Source of the DNA: Marsupella aquatica | Taxonomy: Eukaryota > Marchantiophyta | Assembly (NCBI GenBank): GCA_973895155.1 | Contig: OZ316893.1 | Location: 5,456,001-5,520,000, forward strand | Length of the DNA: 64,000 nucleotides | Direction of reading: 5' to 3' | Shown: positions 52,640-63,643 of the stretch, piece by piece | How positions within the stretch are numbered: position 1 is the first letter of the stretch | How the letters are laid out: every line of letters starts with the position of its first letter | The notes under the pieces: model-generated | What the model was told of the DNA's origin: nothing | Seen by the model: only the letters and a program-made list of their open reading frames with translations | Databases searched by the model: none | Program-made: the position numbers and the translations under genes

Positions 52640-52985
52640 GTATACACACACGTTTACGCCCGTCCCGGCCCGCATACCGTCGCGCTCCCCCCTCCCGTGT
52701 ACCTGGTCGAAGCCGCGACCGCGGCGGGCTACGCAGCGCCGGCCGGCGCTTGTGCGCCTCACCGCCCCCTCCCCGCCCGCGCGCTCCCTCCCGCCGGCAG
52801 TCTGCCAGCCACGGGTTGTGGCCGCCGATTGCAACCCCGCACACCACCGGTGACTGCAGCCGGCCGCGCCTACGCCCGCCCCGACGGCCGCAAAGTCACC
52901 CCCGTGCCCTCCTGTATCCCACACGAATACCCTGTACCCTGTCTGGCCCGCCTCGCGTATGCGCGACGCGGATGCGCGTTTTGGC
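52640..52985 (+). other. GC-rich, CpG-rich block in the copia leader
   Basis: About 345 bases of strongly G+C-rich sequence (47 of 60 bases from 52681, counted by hand) sit between AT-rich leader segments. The left edge has a fold-back of (tgtgtgtttatacacac) type. Open frames occur on both strands only because stop codons are rare in such sequence. It has no recognisable domain. Confidence 0.8.
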
Positions 52986-53514
52986 GTATTTTCTTTAAAG
53001 GGGCTTAAACCCCCTTTTAAGGGCCAATTTTTTTAACTTTCCTCCGGCTTTTTGATTGGCTCTCCTTGGGCCCGGTGACCCGGCACTTTAACCGCTTGGA
53101 CAGGGGGAACGGCCCCCTGTGAGACCTGCTGTACTGTGCGGGAATATTCCCGAAAAATAGAGAGCTGTTTTTCGGCCATCCGACAAAGATTCCATCCGCC
53201 GAATGGTAACTTTTTTGGTTCTTTTTTGGTGAGGACGTTGCCACTGGAGTTAGCAACGCGGCGCACCGATCACATCGCGATTCCGACGACGGGTTGTACT
53301 TGGTATTTCGGTTATTCTCCGAGGTGGTCAAAACGGGGGAGTTTCCCAAGGTTTTACCCACCCCGACCAAAATTTGAATAACTTTTCCGTCGAATTTCAA
53401 TTTTGATTTCGGCTTTCAGTATTGGACTCCTAGCTTCGTGGGCTACGCGGCGGTGTTGAGTTTTGAGTTTTATGAGAAGTTTCAAAAAAAGACGTTTTTT
53501 CGTGATTGTTTCAT

Positions 53515-54570
53515 ATGAGTGACTCGGAGGATACTGGAAGAATTGGCATCGGTGGAGCTTCAGGATCGCGACGGTCAGACGGAGAGTCTGAGGAGGAGCT
53601 GCTACCGTTTGAGGAAGAACTAGTGACACCGGTACGATCACCGGTGCGGCGTGCAGTGGAGGAAGCTGTGTTACTACCAGAGCTATCGGTAGTGGGAAAG
53701 AAGAGGGAGATGGCTAGATTTGGAGGAGTGAAGTTTGAGGTGGAGAAGTACGATGGTCGTACTGATTACTTGCTGTGGGAGAAGCAAGTGAAGGGTGTTC
53801 TTCGGGCCATGGGCTTAGCTCATCTGCTCTCTTCGCGAGAGCAGTATGATGGAGAGGAGGAGATCTCAGAAAAGCAGTGGAGATAGGAGCAGGTGATTGC
53901 TGTTAATGCAGTGATGCTTTATCTGAAGCCGTACATCATCAAGCAGCTGGATGATTATGCGGATTGCGCATCACTGTTCAAGGCTCTAAGAGAGAAGTAC
54001 TACCAGGAAGATGCGTCAGATCGGCTGTACAAGAAGTCTCTCTTGATGAGCCTCAGGCTCAAGGAAGGGAGCAAGATGCAAGATCACCTGGATGAGTTTG
54101 ACAGTCTAGCGATGGATCTGTCAAACCTGGGAAAAGGAGTTGAAGATGAGGATAAGGCCTTGCTTCTGCTAAGCTCCTTACCGCCGTCATATCAGGGCTT
54201 GAAACAGGTGCTCTTGTATAGAGATCTGAAGTCCATTTCGTATAATGAGGTGGTGAGCTCATTACTGTCTGATGATGCTCAGAAGAAGCTGGGTCAATCA
54301 CAGACAGCATCTTCTTCTGGCACTGCGCTCAATGTGAACAGGGGAAGAGCAGCGCAGCGCACGAATGGACAGAATAGGTTTAGATCTACATCACGGGGGA
54401 GATCTAAATCCAGAGGGAAATCACAAGAGAGGAAGCCTCTTGCATGTTGGAATTGTGGCAAGCCTGGCCACATGAAAAGGGATTGTCGAGTAAAGGTCCC
54501 TACTGCCTCTGCTAACGCGGCATCGAGCTCGCATGAGGTAGATTTACTCGATGATGATGACATATTGTGA
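53515..54570 (+). pseudogene. gag: Copia gag (capsid and zinc knuckle), with nonsense codons
   Basis: The structural polyprotein that packages element RNA. ATG 53515 starts MSDSEDTGRIGIGG; the capsid-like gag segment includes RFGGVKFEVEKYDGRTDYLLW, and after it comes the YYQEDASDRLYKKSLLMSL region and SSLPPSYQGLKQVLL. A basic Arg/Ser stretch precedes the zinc knuckle CWNCGKPGHMKRDC (starting 54445). TAG at 53884-53886 interrupts the capsid and TGA at 54568-54570 ends this segment, both in the same frame as the downstream pol. Apart from those stops the reading frame is undamaged. Confidence 0.9.
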
Positions 54571-57500
54571 TGTCAAGGTTATGCTCTCAACGTAGTGTCA
54601 AATCCAGGTAGTGATGACTGGATTCTAGATAGTGCATGTACTTTTCACATTTGCTCTAGGAGAGATTTTTTCAGTTCTTACACGGTTTCCAATGGGTCAG
54701 TGTTGATGGGAAATGGAATCCCATGTCAAGTTGTTGGACTTGGATCTGTAAGATTTCAGATGTTTGATGGTGCTGTGAGAACGTTGAGGAATGTAAGACA
54801 TATTCCCAGCATGATGAAAAATCTCATTTCACTTGGAGTTTTAGAAGCAAATGGCCATCAGTGGAGTTCTGCTAATGGTGTCCTTCAGGTTTCAACTGGT
54901 ACTAAAGTTGTATTGAAGGGAAAGAGACATTGCAATCTATACGTTTTGGAGGGCAGTGTAGTCAGTGATGAAGCCAATGCAACCTTATCTCATGAGGAGA
55001 CGGCCCGGCTGTGGCACTTCCGTTTGGGCCACATGAGTGAAAAAGGTTTGGTTATTCTTCAAAAGAAAGGATTACTTTCTAATTTGCAGTCTTGTAAGTT
55101 AGAATTTTGTGAGCACTGTGTGCTAGGGAAGCAGCACAGGAAACCCTTCGGAGTTGGAACTCACACCAGCAAGGAGGTACTTGAGTATGTACATAGTGAT
55201 GTGTGGGGTCCAGCCCCTACTCCCTCACATTCTGGATGATTATACTATGTCACGTTCATAGACGATTACTCAAGGTATGTGTGGATATATTTTCTACACA
55301 GTAAGTCTGATGTTTTTGCCACTTTTAAGGAGTGGAAAGCCCAAGTTGAGAATCAGACTGGTAATAAGGTGAGATATCTACGATCGGATAATAGCGGTGA
55401 ATACAGTTCCGGGGAATTTGGAACGTATTGTAAGGAGCAGGGGATAACCCGCCATCTCACAACAAGTTATACTCCTCAGCAGAACGGTGTTTCTGAGAGA
55501 CTCAACCGAACACTGTTGGACCGCTCGAGGAGTATGTTGAGTCAATCATGCTTACCACATGAGTTTTGGGCTGAAGCTGTCAACACTGCAGCTTATTTGG
55601 TAAATTTTTCTCCATCCAGTTCTATTGGATTCAAGACGCCATTTGAAATGAGGTACGGGCGTCCAGCAGATTACTCACATTTGAGGATTTTTGGATGTGA
55701 TGCTTATGTGCTTACACCTTCTCAGCTTCGATCCAAGCTGGAGTCCAAGTCAAAGAAGTGCATTTTCCTTGGCTATCAGAAAGGTGTGAAGGGTTATAGG
55801 TTATGGGATCCAGTAACCTGTAAGTTAATTGTCAATAGAGATGTGTCCTTTAATGAGTCCAGATCATCAAAGGAGGGGGAGAGTTCTCAGGACTCCCAGA
55901 CTGACAAGGGGAAATCTCCCATCCCGGACCGGGTTGAGGGGGAGATTAGTCATGATGCAGTTCATGACAGGAGAGATGGAGAAGCTCTGGGCTTGGAGTT
56001 GGTTCCTGTGATGGAACAAGAGGAGCAGATTGTTGCTAGGGTACCTCAAATTCAACCAGCAACAGCAGCAGATCAGCCTGAGTCATCTACTAGAAGAACT
56101 TCCAGTCGTTCTACTAGAGCTCCTACCAGGTATGGTCAATGGGCAGACTCATCTAAGCTAGATGATATTGACATTGCACCTGATGATGATGACATGGCTT
56201 TGATCTTGGAAGAAGGAGAGCCTTCTTGGTACAGTGAGGCTTGTGCTTCAGAGCAAAAGCATGAGTGGAATGCAGCAATGCAGAGGGAGTTGCAATCTTT
56301 GAGTGACAACAAGACATGGGAGCTGGTGGAGCTTCCAAGAGGTCAGCAAGTGGTGGACAGCAAGTGGATTTACAAGTTGAAGGACAGTCCTTCAGAGGGT
56401 GGAGATAAGATCTACAAGGCAAGGCTTGTTGCCAAGGGGTTCACTCAGGAGAAAGGAGTGGACTACAATGAGGTCTTTTCACCGGTGGCTAAGTATTCCA
56501 CAATTCGGATCTTGTGTCAGCTTGTTGTGTTTTTTAATCTGGTGATGGATCAGATGGATGTTGTTACTGCTTTTCTCTATGGCAACTTGGACGAGATGAT
56601 CTTCATGAGACAGCCGCTAGGCTTTATGAAGAAAGGCCAAGAGAACTTAGTTTGCAGATTGCTCAAGTCCTTGTATGGATTGAAGCAGTCTTCCAGACAG
56701 TGGAACAAGCGGTTTGATGATTTCATGTTTGCTCAAGGTTTTACAAGGATGGTGTATGATCCTTGTGTGTATACGAAATCAGTCAAGAATGATGTATTTG
56801 GTTTCATCATTCTGGTGATCTATGTGGATGACATGCTGATTGTGGCTAAAGATCAATTTGAGGTTGACAGTCTCAAGGCAAAATTGAGTGCTGAATTCAG
56901 GATGAAAGATCTTGGTAAGGCCAAGAGGATCTTAGGAATGGAGATTTTTAGGAACTCTGAGACTGGACAGTTGTGTTTGAGTCAAGGCCAGTATGCGAGG
57001 AAAGTACTTGCACGATTCAACATGGAAAACTGTAAGCCAGTGAGTATTCTTTTAGCTTCACATTTCAAGTTATCATCGGCTTTCTCTCCTACGGATGCTG
57101 TGGAGAAAGGTTTGATGGCTAAGATTCCTTATGAGAAGGCAGTAGGCAGTCTGATATATTTGATGACTTGTACTAGGCCTGACTTAGCCCTAGCGATGGG
57201 CAAGGTTAGCAGATTCATGTCAAATCCAAGGAAGGTACATTGGGAAGCTGTGAAGTGGATTCTCAGGTATCTGAAGGGTACACAGGACTATGGATTACTA
57301 TTTGATAACAGATCAAATAGAACGTTAGTTGGCTATGTAGATTCTGACTATGGAGGCTGTCTGGATACAAGGAGGTCTACAACTGGGTTTGTATACACTC
57401 TTGGAGGAGGATATATCAGTTGGAAATCTACCTTGCAGAAGTGCATATCTCAGTCTACTACAGAAGCAGAGTATGTTGCAGCAGCAGAAGCAGCAAAGGA

Positions 57501-57789
57501 AGCAATTTGGTTGGATAAGTTGATCGCGGAGATGGGTTCAGAGCATGGAAAAATGACTCTAAACTGTGATAGTCAGAGTGCTCTTCACTTGGCTGCTAAC
57601 CAGGTGATGGATAGCAGGGTGAAGCACATTGATATCAGGTACCATTTTATCAGGCAAGCAGTGTCTGATAAAACTTTTGAGCTAGTCAAGATTGATGGAA
57701 AGCTTAATCCCGCTGATGCCTTTACCAAAGTGATTCCTTTGGAGAGTTTCTCAAGACACCGTGCTACTTTGCAGGTTTTGCAGTTGTAG
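54571..57789 (+). pseudogene. pol: Copia pol: protease, integrase, reverse transcriptase, RNase H
   Basis: Continues in the gag frame. Protease has the active-site motif WILDSACTFHIC (about 54.62 kb). The pre-integrase zinc motif is H-x-x-x-H...C-x2-C (LWHFRLGHMS to CEHCVLG). The integrase catalytic residues are Asp in HSDVWGP, Asp in RSDNSGEY and Glu in NGVSERLNR. A TGA at 55237-55239 cuts the frame inside the integrase; from 55279 on, 836 codons are open. Reverse transcriptase shows WIYKLK, AKGFTQ, DVVTAFLYGNL and YVDDMLIV (YVDD at 56821-56832). RNase H shows GYVDSDYGGC, STTEAEYVA and the C-terminal HIDIRYHFIR. Translation to full pol would require passing three stops, so the copy is probably not autonomous. 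Confidence 0.92.
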
Positions 57790-57985
57790 TGCAAGTAGAG
57801 TTATTTAGCAATGTGTGACTATTTGTATATGGATTACTCATTCCTGTTTGGCTACGGCTTAGTTCTAGTTAACCCTTAGTTAACCCTTGTGGTTTTTAGG
57901 GGGAGACCTGGTTTGGTGATTGTCTAGAACTTCCCGCTGAGGATTCCATATGGTAGCATTTAGTCCAGTCCCCAAGACAAGAGTC

Positions 57986-57994
57986 AAGGGGGAG
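57986..57994 (+). promoter_or_regulatory. Polypurine tract
   Basis: AAGGGGGAG lies two bases before the 3' LTR and is the plus-strand priming site expected there. Confidence 0.9.
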
Positions 57995-57996
57995 TT

Positions 57997-58340
57997 TGTT
58001 AGATATTGCTCTAGTCTTGTGACTCATGAGCTAACCACAGTTAGTCTAACTTGGGTTAGGACTTAGCTAATGTTAGCGCTAGTGCTGTTGTGTATATAGC
58101 CAGGGCTGATGCCAGACCCTGGTGGAACTTAGGCTCATTGTTACGGAGCTAGTTGAGAGATAGGGAGAGCTTGTGCTGTGGATGCTTGGTATGGCCGGTC
58201 GGCCTAGAGTGCAGTAAAGCTCTTGTGTGTTCCCGTGGACGTAGCCTCATGTGGAGGTGAACCACGTATCTCTCTGTGTCGACTATTGTGCGTTGGATGG
58301 TTCATGGGCTTGCCGTTACGAATGTCGTCTATGCTCAACA
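57997..58340 (+). repeat. 3' LTR
   Basis: 344 bases, identical to the 5' LTR except C at 58118. TATATA is at 58093-58098. Confidence 0.97.
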
Positions 58341-58345
58341 GGTGG
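58341..58345. repeat. Target site duplication, right copy (GGTGG)
   Basis: Matches 51522-51526. The sequence that follows (cagagttgcagctcatgaga) is the continuation of the host relic split by the insertion. Confidence 0.93.
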
Positions 58346-58454
58346 CAGAGTTGCAGCTCATGAGAGGTATATGCTTGATGGGACCCCTAGAAAAATTGTT
58401 TCATGTGATGGGCCCTATCCTGAAAATGCACATCGTCATACAACATACATGGCT

Positions 58455-58497
58455 GACATACCATATATACATACATAACATAACATAACATAACATA
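58455..58497. repeat. Microsatellite, ATA/ACATA type
   Basis: taacataacataacataaca, preceded by tatatacatac, is a simple five-base repeat. Confidence 0.85.
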
Positions 58498-61107
58498 GAC
58501 AAGAGCATACACAAATACGAGTATACCACAACTGAAACCCGTGGAAGACATACTGTCATAAAACACGTGTAGAACACAAACAGTCAAGCCAAACCCACTC
58601 CACTATGGAGAATCCAGGTTGAAGCTCACGGGACACCTAGCCAAGGATCCGGGCAATTAAGGAGCTCCACTTACTACCAAGCTCTCCCAACACCAAAGGC
58701 TCAAGTCAAAGAACTAATTGTTCTTTGAGCACATTCACACTATACCCTCCAACCCAAGGGCGGGTCCTACCAGAGGAGTCACCCTCAACAAGGCACCCTT
58801 CCAACCCTATGCATCGAACCACTCCCTATCTAGGCGCCCTACATAAGGCATTGTCTCCACTAGCACAGTAAGTACTACAACAATACACACATATATATGG
58901 TCATGACAGCCTCTATGAAAGTTTTGTTACCTACTAGAACCCTTCTTAATGACCAGTACAAGAAGTTCTTCTAAATGGAGAAACTACACAGTTTTTGGCC
59001 TTAGCTTACCATGTTGTTGTACAGTTTTGTTCTATAATCTACCAAGTTGCTTTGTTTGTGGTCAAGGTCACCCTTTGCAATTTCCTACAGTTTACTAACA
59101 CAGTCTTTTGCAGTCGTTTGGTTAAGACATTGTAGTTTATCATGTCTTCAAATCAATTAGGGTTTGAGGTAGTGGCACTTCCATCTCATCGGTTTTAGGG
59201 GCAATCATTGTTTTTGTAGTGAATTTTGGTAGTTTTACGATATGGACGGAGGCAATGGCAATGGTGATTCCTTGTGGGCTTAGGCTTTTTATCATTGCTT
59301 TGTGATGACATTTGTGACTTTTGCGAGGCTCTTGCAATCTGTTTCATAAATGGGATTTGCCGATCATGGTGTGCCACAAGACGCTGGGAAAACACCACGT
59401 TTGATTGTTGGGTCTTTTAGAAATGTTAACGTTGTTTTGTGTGTGGAGTACTTTCTTCCCCCTCTTGCTATTCATCCCGGTATTGATCATCTCCAACTAT
59501 TCAAACATTTTCTTGCTGTCCATAAAGTTGGGTGATTTGTATTTCTTGGCAAAAGCAGGTTTGCTGGGCTCTCCATGCTATCTGGACTTTCCCTTCTTCT
59601 TGAGATCAATGTAATGCACTTTGAAAAAGTTCCGATACTAGCAGGTATTGTAGGATGCTTTGCATCTTGAGCCCGATCTTGAGGTTGTTGCCTAGTAATT
59701 AAATAAATTAAGACAAAATTTTGAGAGTAGTATGTTATGTTGTGAGCTGACTGATTAAGATCATGTTTGATAAATGAATATTAGTCTTGAACATTTGCTC
59801 CATATATTGTATTAGACGTCTTCATATTTCACCTATCAATATATCACCAGCAACAATTGCACCTAACTAAGTTGGATCACGTCCCTTGTGTTGTTAGATG
59901 CAAACTCCCTTCTACTACGCATGCACAGTCTATAGTGAGTCACATCAAGAAATACTTTAGATAATCGTTAAAAGACTGTGGGTAGCTTGTGTGAAAGTAA
60001 TATTAATGAAAATTGTGGTACAATAAATATTAAAACCGGAAGACATTAATGTAACCATATTCAATCTCGACGTTCAATCTCTGTCAATCTTTGAGAAATT
60101 GGCTTGTTTCTTGCCCTTGGCAGACACATCCACTTGAGCCATTTTGGGAGACGCTTGCAAAATTTCCAGGGGGAGCACAGAAAACCTACCCAATCTACAA
60201 TTTAATGTTTCAGAACACACACTTGGAAATCATGTTGTCTTCCATGCTCAATTCCAGTGTTGTAGAGTGGAGTCTTGAGTCAAAGCGGGAAACGCTTCAG
60301 TTTGCATTTGGGGGCTTTTGCACATAGGAGCTCCTTCCCCCATTGGAGCATGGCCGCTCCACAACCGGGTCCACAACCGCCCAATCAAAATCTGGATAAA
60401 CCTCGTTGAGAGCAGAATTATACAGTCATGCGCTATGCAAGGCACCGTTTAGCGTTTCAGTAAGGTGAAACCCCATTTATGGGATGTGCAATAGCATTAG
60501 CAGCATCCCTTTGGGCTTGGGTTTTTCCCTCCCTCTTATTGGGTTTGGTCAAATCCGCATTAGGGTAACCAACCCCGTAACTGTTAAAGATGCTCTAATG
60601 ATTGCTATTTGCAATAGTCTCCATGTTCTGTGGAAGGTGACCTTGAGGGTAAACTATCAGCACTCATCTTTAAATGACCTATTTTAGTTTAGAAAAGTAT
60701 AAAATAGATCCTCTATTGTGTGTTGTAAACACTTTCTTTTACTTTCTGCACTTTATGAAACTGTGACCAAAACCCTTTTTTGCAGTTGACCCTCACAACT
60801 GTGAGAAGGTGGGTGGCATGTCCACGCCCCCCCCCCCCAACACCACCAATGTTGTCAAAAATGTGTGAGTATAGAAGGGGCAATGACAAGAATAGAGACT
60901 TCACTAATGTTTCTATGACCAGAGAGAGTTTGGTCACAAGCTTTGGTTTAATCTCACCTGTTACTTTTTCCATTACCTATTAAAGATGTAATTGATAATT
61001 GTAATATGACTAATGAATAATTAATTAATAGCCAATACTTCAATAGCGGGATTTTGGATCTTGACAGATTATCATGTATCTGATTGGTTCACTTCCTTCA
61101 GAGTATG

Positions 61108-61247
61108 TACTTCAGTGTGTTGCCTTGGCCCAAGTACACGGAATTAGTCTTATCACTTTAAATTGGAAACACACATGTTTCTGAAGGTGACTTTGTGATA
61201 ACACTAATTCCATGTATTTGGGCCAGGGTAACAGTCACACTGAAGTA
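61108..61247. mobile_element. Fold-back MITE candidate flanked by TA
   Basis: The ends CTTCAGTGTG (from 61110) and CACACTGAAG (to 61245) are perfect inverted repeats, and similarity continues about 50 bases inward through GGCCCAA, GGAATTAGT and TTATCAC. TA sits directly outside each end (61108-61109 and 61246-61247), as expected of Tc1/mariner-type (Stowaway-like) insertions. The central loop of roughly 35 bases has no coding capacity. At 136 bases it is non-autonomous. Confidence 0.65.
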
Positions 61248-62270
61248 CAAAAGACTATGAAAGTTGATTGATCAAATAAATAATTGTATTCATTTGGCAT
61301 TGCATATAATCATAAGATTTCAGTTTCTTGGACCAATTTGTGGTTCTCAGAATATAAACAAGGATATTGTCTCTGTCAAACCATACTTCACTATCTTGAC
61401 ACCTAATCCCCATGAAATTTTAGATCAACATTTTTGTAATTATATATGTTACTTGAGACCAAAGTTGGTCTCCCTTGCAGATTAGAATTATGTACTAACT
61501 ATGTTAATACTTATGGTAATTTCACAATAAGACCAATGGAGGTAAATAATGCAGATATTTGTCATCTTTTGCTTGGTTTACCCAATAATGCAATCCATGT
61601 TTGAGCTCAACATATACACCCAAAGGCTCATTGTTTAGGGTTTGAGGCTTGCACAATGGAAAATCAGTGGAACCATTGTCCTCTATCCCCACACCCCATG
61701 CTCATATCATGGCAGAAATTTGGGTACAAAGAGCGAAGCAATGAGAGATGGGGACAACAATAAATCAGCATAATTATTAACTCTTATCATTAAATCAGAA
61801 CTTCAGCAAGAGATCATGTGACCCACAGTGAGCTACTGCTTGTGACATTTGAATTAACACTATTTCACATAGGGAAAAATAATCTGATCATTTATTTGTT
61901 CAATAATTTCATTTCTAAGATTCTCTGAACACCCCTGCTTGAATTATATTAAATTTTCATGGAGAAAACAGGAAAACAGTGCATTGATTAGACACATTGC
62001 TACATTGTCAGGCAGACATGTCAAATATAAGGTATTGGCAACAATTTCCTCTTATTGCATATACTATTGGTGGTGAGCACTTAAGATTTCAAGCATTTTG
62101 AGCAGAAGAGGTAATGATATGGTTCAAACTGGGAAAGAAATTAATGGGTATGGACAACTTTGACAGATTCTTAAAATTGGAGCCGGGAAGAACTTTGAAG
62201 ATGTGAAAATAATATTGAAAGAAATTTCAATCTTGTCAAGTACTTTTAGCCATAAGATTCCAGCCTTAAA

Positions 62271-63643
62271 ATGGAAAAAGGGTTCAAATTGAACACAGGG
62301 AGCATGATTCCTGCTGTGGGATTAGGTACATGGCAATCAGATGGATCATCATGCCAAGCTGCGGTCTCCATGGCTTTGAAAGTAGGGTATAGACTGGTGG
62401 ATTGTGCCCATCTATATGGGAATGAAATGGAGGTAGGCAATGCGCTACAAGAGGCATTTGAGGGAGGATTAGACAGGAACGACATTTTTATCTCATCAAA
62501 GTTGTGGGTCACTTCTTTGGGTTCAAAGAGGGTTATAGAAGCTGCAAAAACATCTCTCAAGCATTTAAGACTCAGGTACCTTGACTTGTATTTGCTTCAT
62601 TGGCCTAAATGTGCTCCAATAGGAGATGCCACGGATCCTCCATCTCATACAACTTTTGACATTATCAAACCCAAACATCAAATGGAAGAAATTTGGCGTG
62701 CTATGGAGGTCCTTGTGGACCAAGGTCTCGTGAGGGCCATTGGTGTTAGCAATTTCAGCATTGGTCAGATCCAAAATATCTTAAGCTTTTGTAAAATAGT
62801 TCCGGCTGTATATCAGGTGAGCAAGTTATGTCTTAAGTTGTGTTTGAATGTAAACAAATTGTTGAAATGCCAGTTTCAGGTCTGTGAATCCAGTAGCCAT
62901 CCAACTGTGATCCATTAATTTGATGCATTCTGGTATAGTTTTAAACTAGTATAAAGCCTTCATGATGGCTGGTAACATTCTAGGCAGGGGGTAAATAAGG
63001 CTGTAGAGCCACTAATATGGGCATAAAGAAACATTGTTTGTATACATGTGTTAGCTCATTCTAGGACAAAATTATTTGATAGTTGCCTGGCCATTTCCTT
63101 TGTTAGTAAAGAACTGTTGAGTTGAGAACTAATTGGGAGGGGTATTACAATCTCATGAAAACTTCTCACTAGTACAGTCGTGTTCAATAAATTCTGATCT
63201 TGTCTCCAAAAAAAGCTCTACTAGCTATTCCATTGTTTACAAAATAATATATTTATGGACATCCACTATGCTGTGAAATATTTTATCCAGGAGGCTCAAT
63301 TTCCAAACTTCTTAGAGTTTTATATATTTTGGGAAGATGGTCCGTAATGTAGGGGGAGTTGCATCCTTATTGGCGGCAAGACCAACTAGTCAACTTCTGT
63401 AAATCCAAAGGCATCCATGTGGTTGCTCATACACCATTGGGGGTACCAAGTAGTCATATTGAAGTGGTTCCCATATATTCTTATTGTGGTAATGAAGCTG
63501 CAAACATTGTCAATTCCCCTTCTCCATCAAACCAAGACCCCCAACATGTTCCAAGGGCACGAGCAAAGTCAATTCATGCACCCATGTTGAGGACAACAAC
63601 TATTACTGAAGTCTCCCAAAGGCTAAACAAAACTGCTGCACAA
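62271..63643 (+). CDS. Aldo-keto reductase (AKR4-like), cut by the window end
   Basis: NADPH-dependent carbonyl reductase with a TIM-barrel fold, probably cytosolic. Exon 1 is 62271-62816 (donor CAG|GTGAGC, phase 0) and exon 2 is 63353-63643 (acceptor TGTAG, donor CAA|GTGAGT); at least one more exon must lie beyond 64000. The start is MEKGFKLNTG. The catalytic tetrad is complete: Asp44 and Tyr49 (DCAHLYGNE), Lys77 (SSKLW) and His110 (LLHWP). The signature VRAIGVSNFS and ELHPYWRQDQL are present; the splice gives Gly before ELHPY where Val is usual. Between HTPLGVPSS and LNKTAAQ there are about 30 residues more than I expect for the family (SYCGNEAANIVNSPSPSNQ region), so this loop is enlarged. 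The substrate is unknown. Confidence 0.9.

Larger units (their letters stand above)
51527..58340 (+). mobile_element. Complete Ty1/copia LTR retrotransposon, 6.8 kb
   Basis: Bounded by 344-base LTRs (51527-51870 and 57997-58340) that begin TGTT, end AACA and differ at one base only (T51648 against C58118). It is flanked by GGTGG on both sides. Internal parts run in order: PBS for initiator tRNA-Met, 1.6-kb leader with a GC-rich block, gag, protease, integrase, reverse transcriptase, RNase H and polypurine tract. The order integrase before reverse transcriptase defines Ty1/copia. The gag-pol frame has three nonsense codons. The single LTR difference shows recent insertion. A diverged solo LTR of the family lies at 38.2 kb. 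Confidence 0.97.
58346..62270. other. Intergenic with a microsatellite and a MITE candidate
   Basis: Starts with the right half of the relic split by copia. An (ACATA/ACATAACATA) microsatellite lies around 58455-58497, a run of 14 C residues around 60824, and a fold-back element at 61.1 kb. Short frames near 59.2, 60.1 and 61.3 kb have no motifs. No gene is recognised. Confidence 0.45.

Noticed and set aside
52585-53008. Several overlapping ORFs (70-137 codons) on both strands in the copia leader
   Set aside because: They arise from GC-rich sequence with few stop codons, overlap each other and lack any domain.
58251-58488. Two ORFs of 70-75 codons at the right end of the copia element
   Set aside because: They cross the LTR boundary into unrelated host sequence, and similar frames appear in the 5' LTR.
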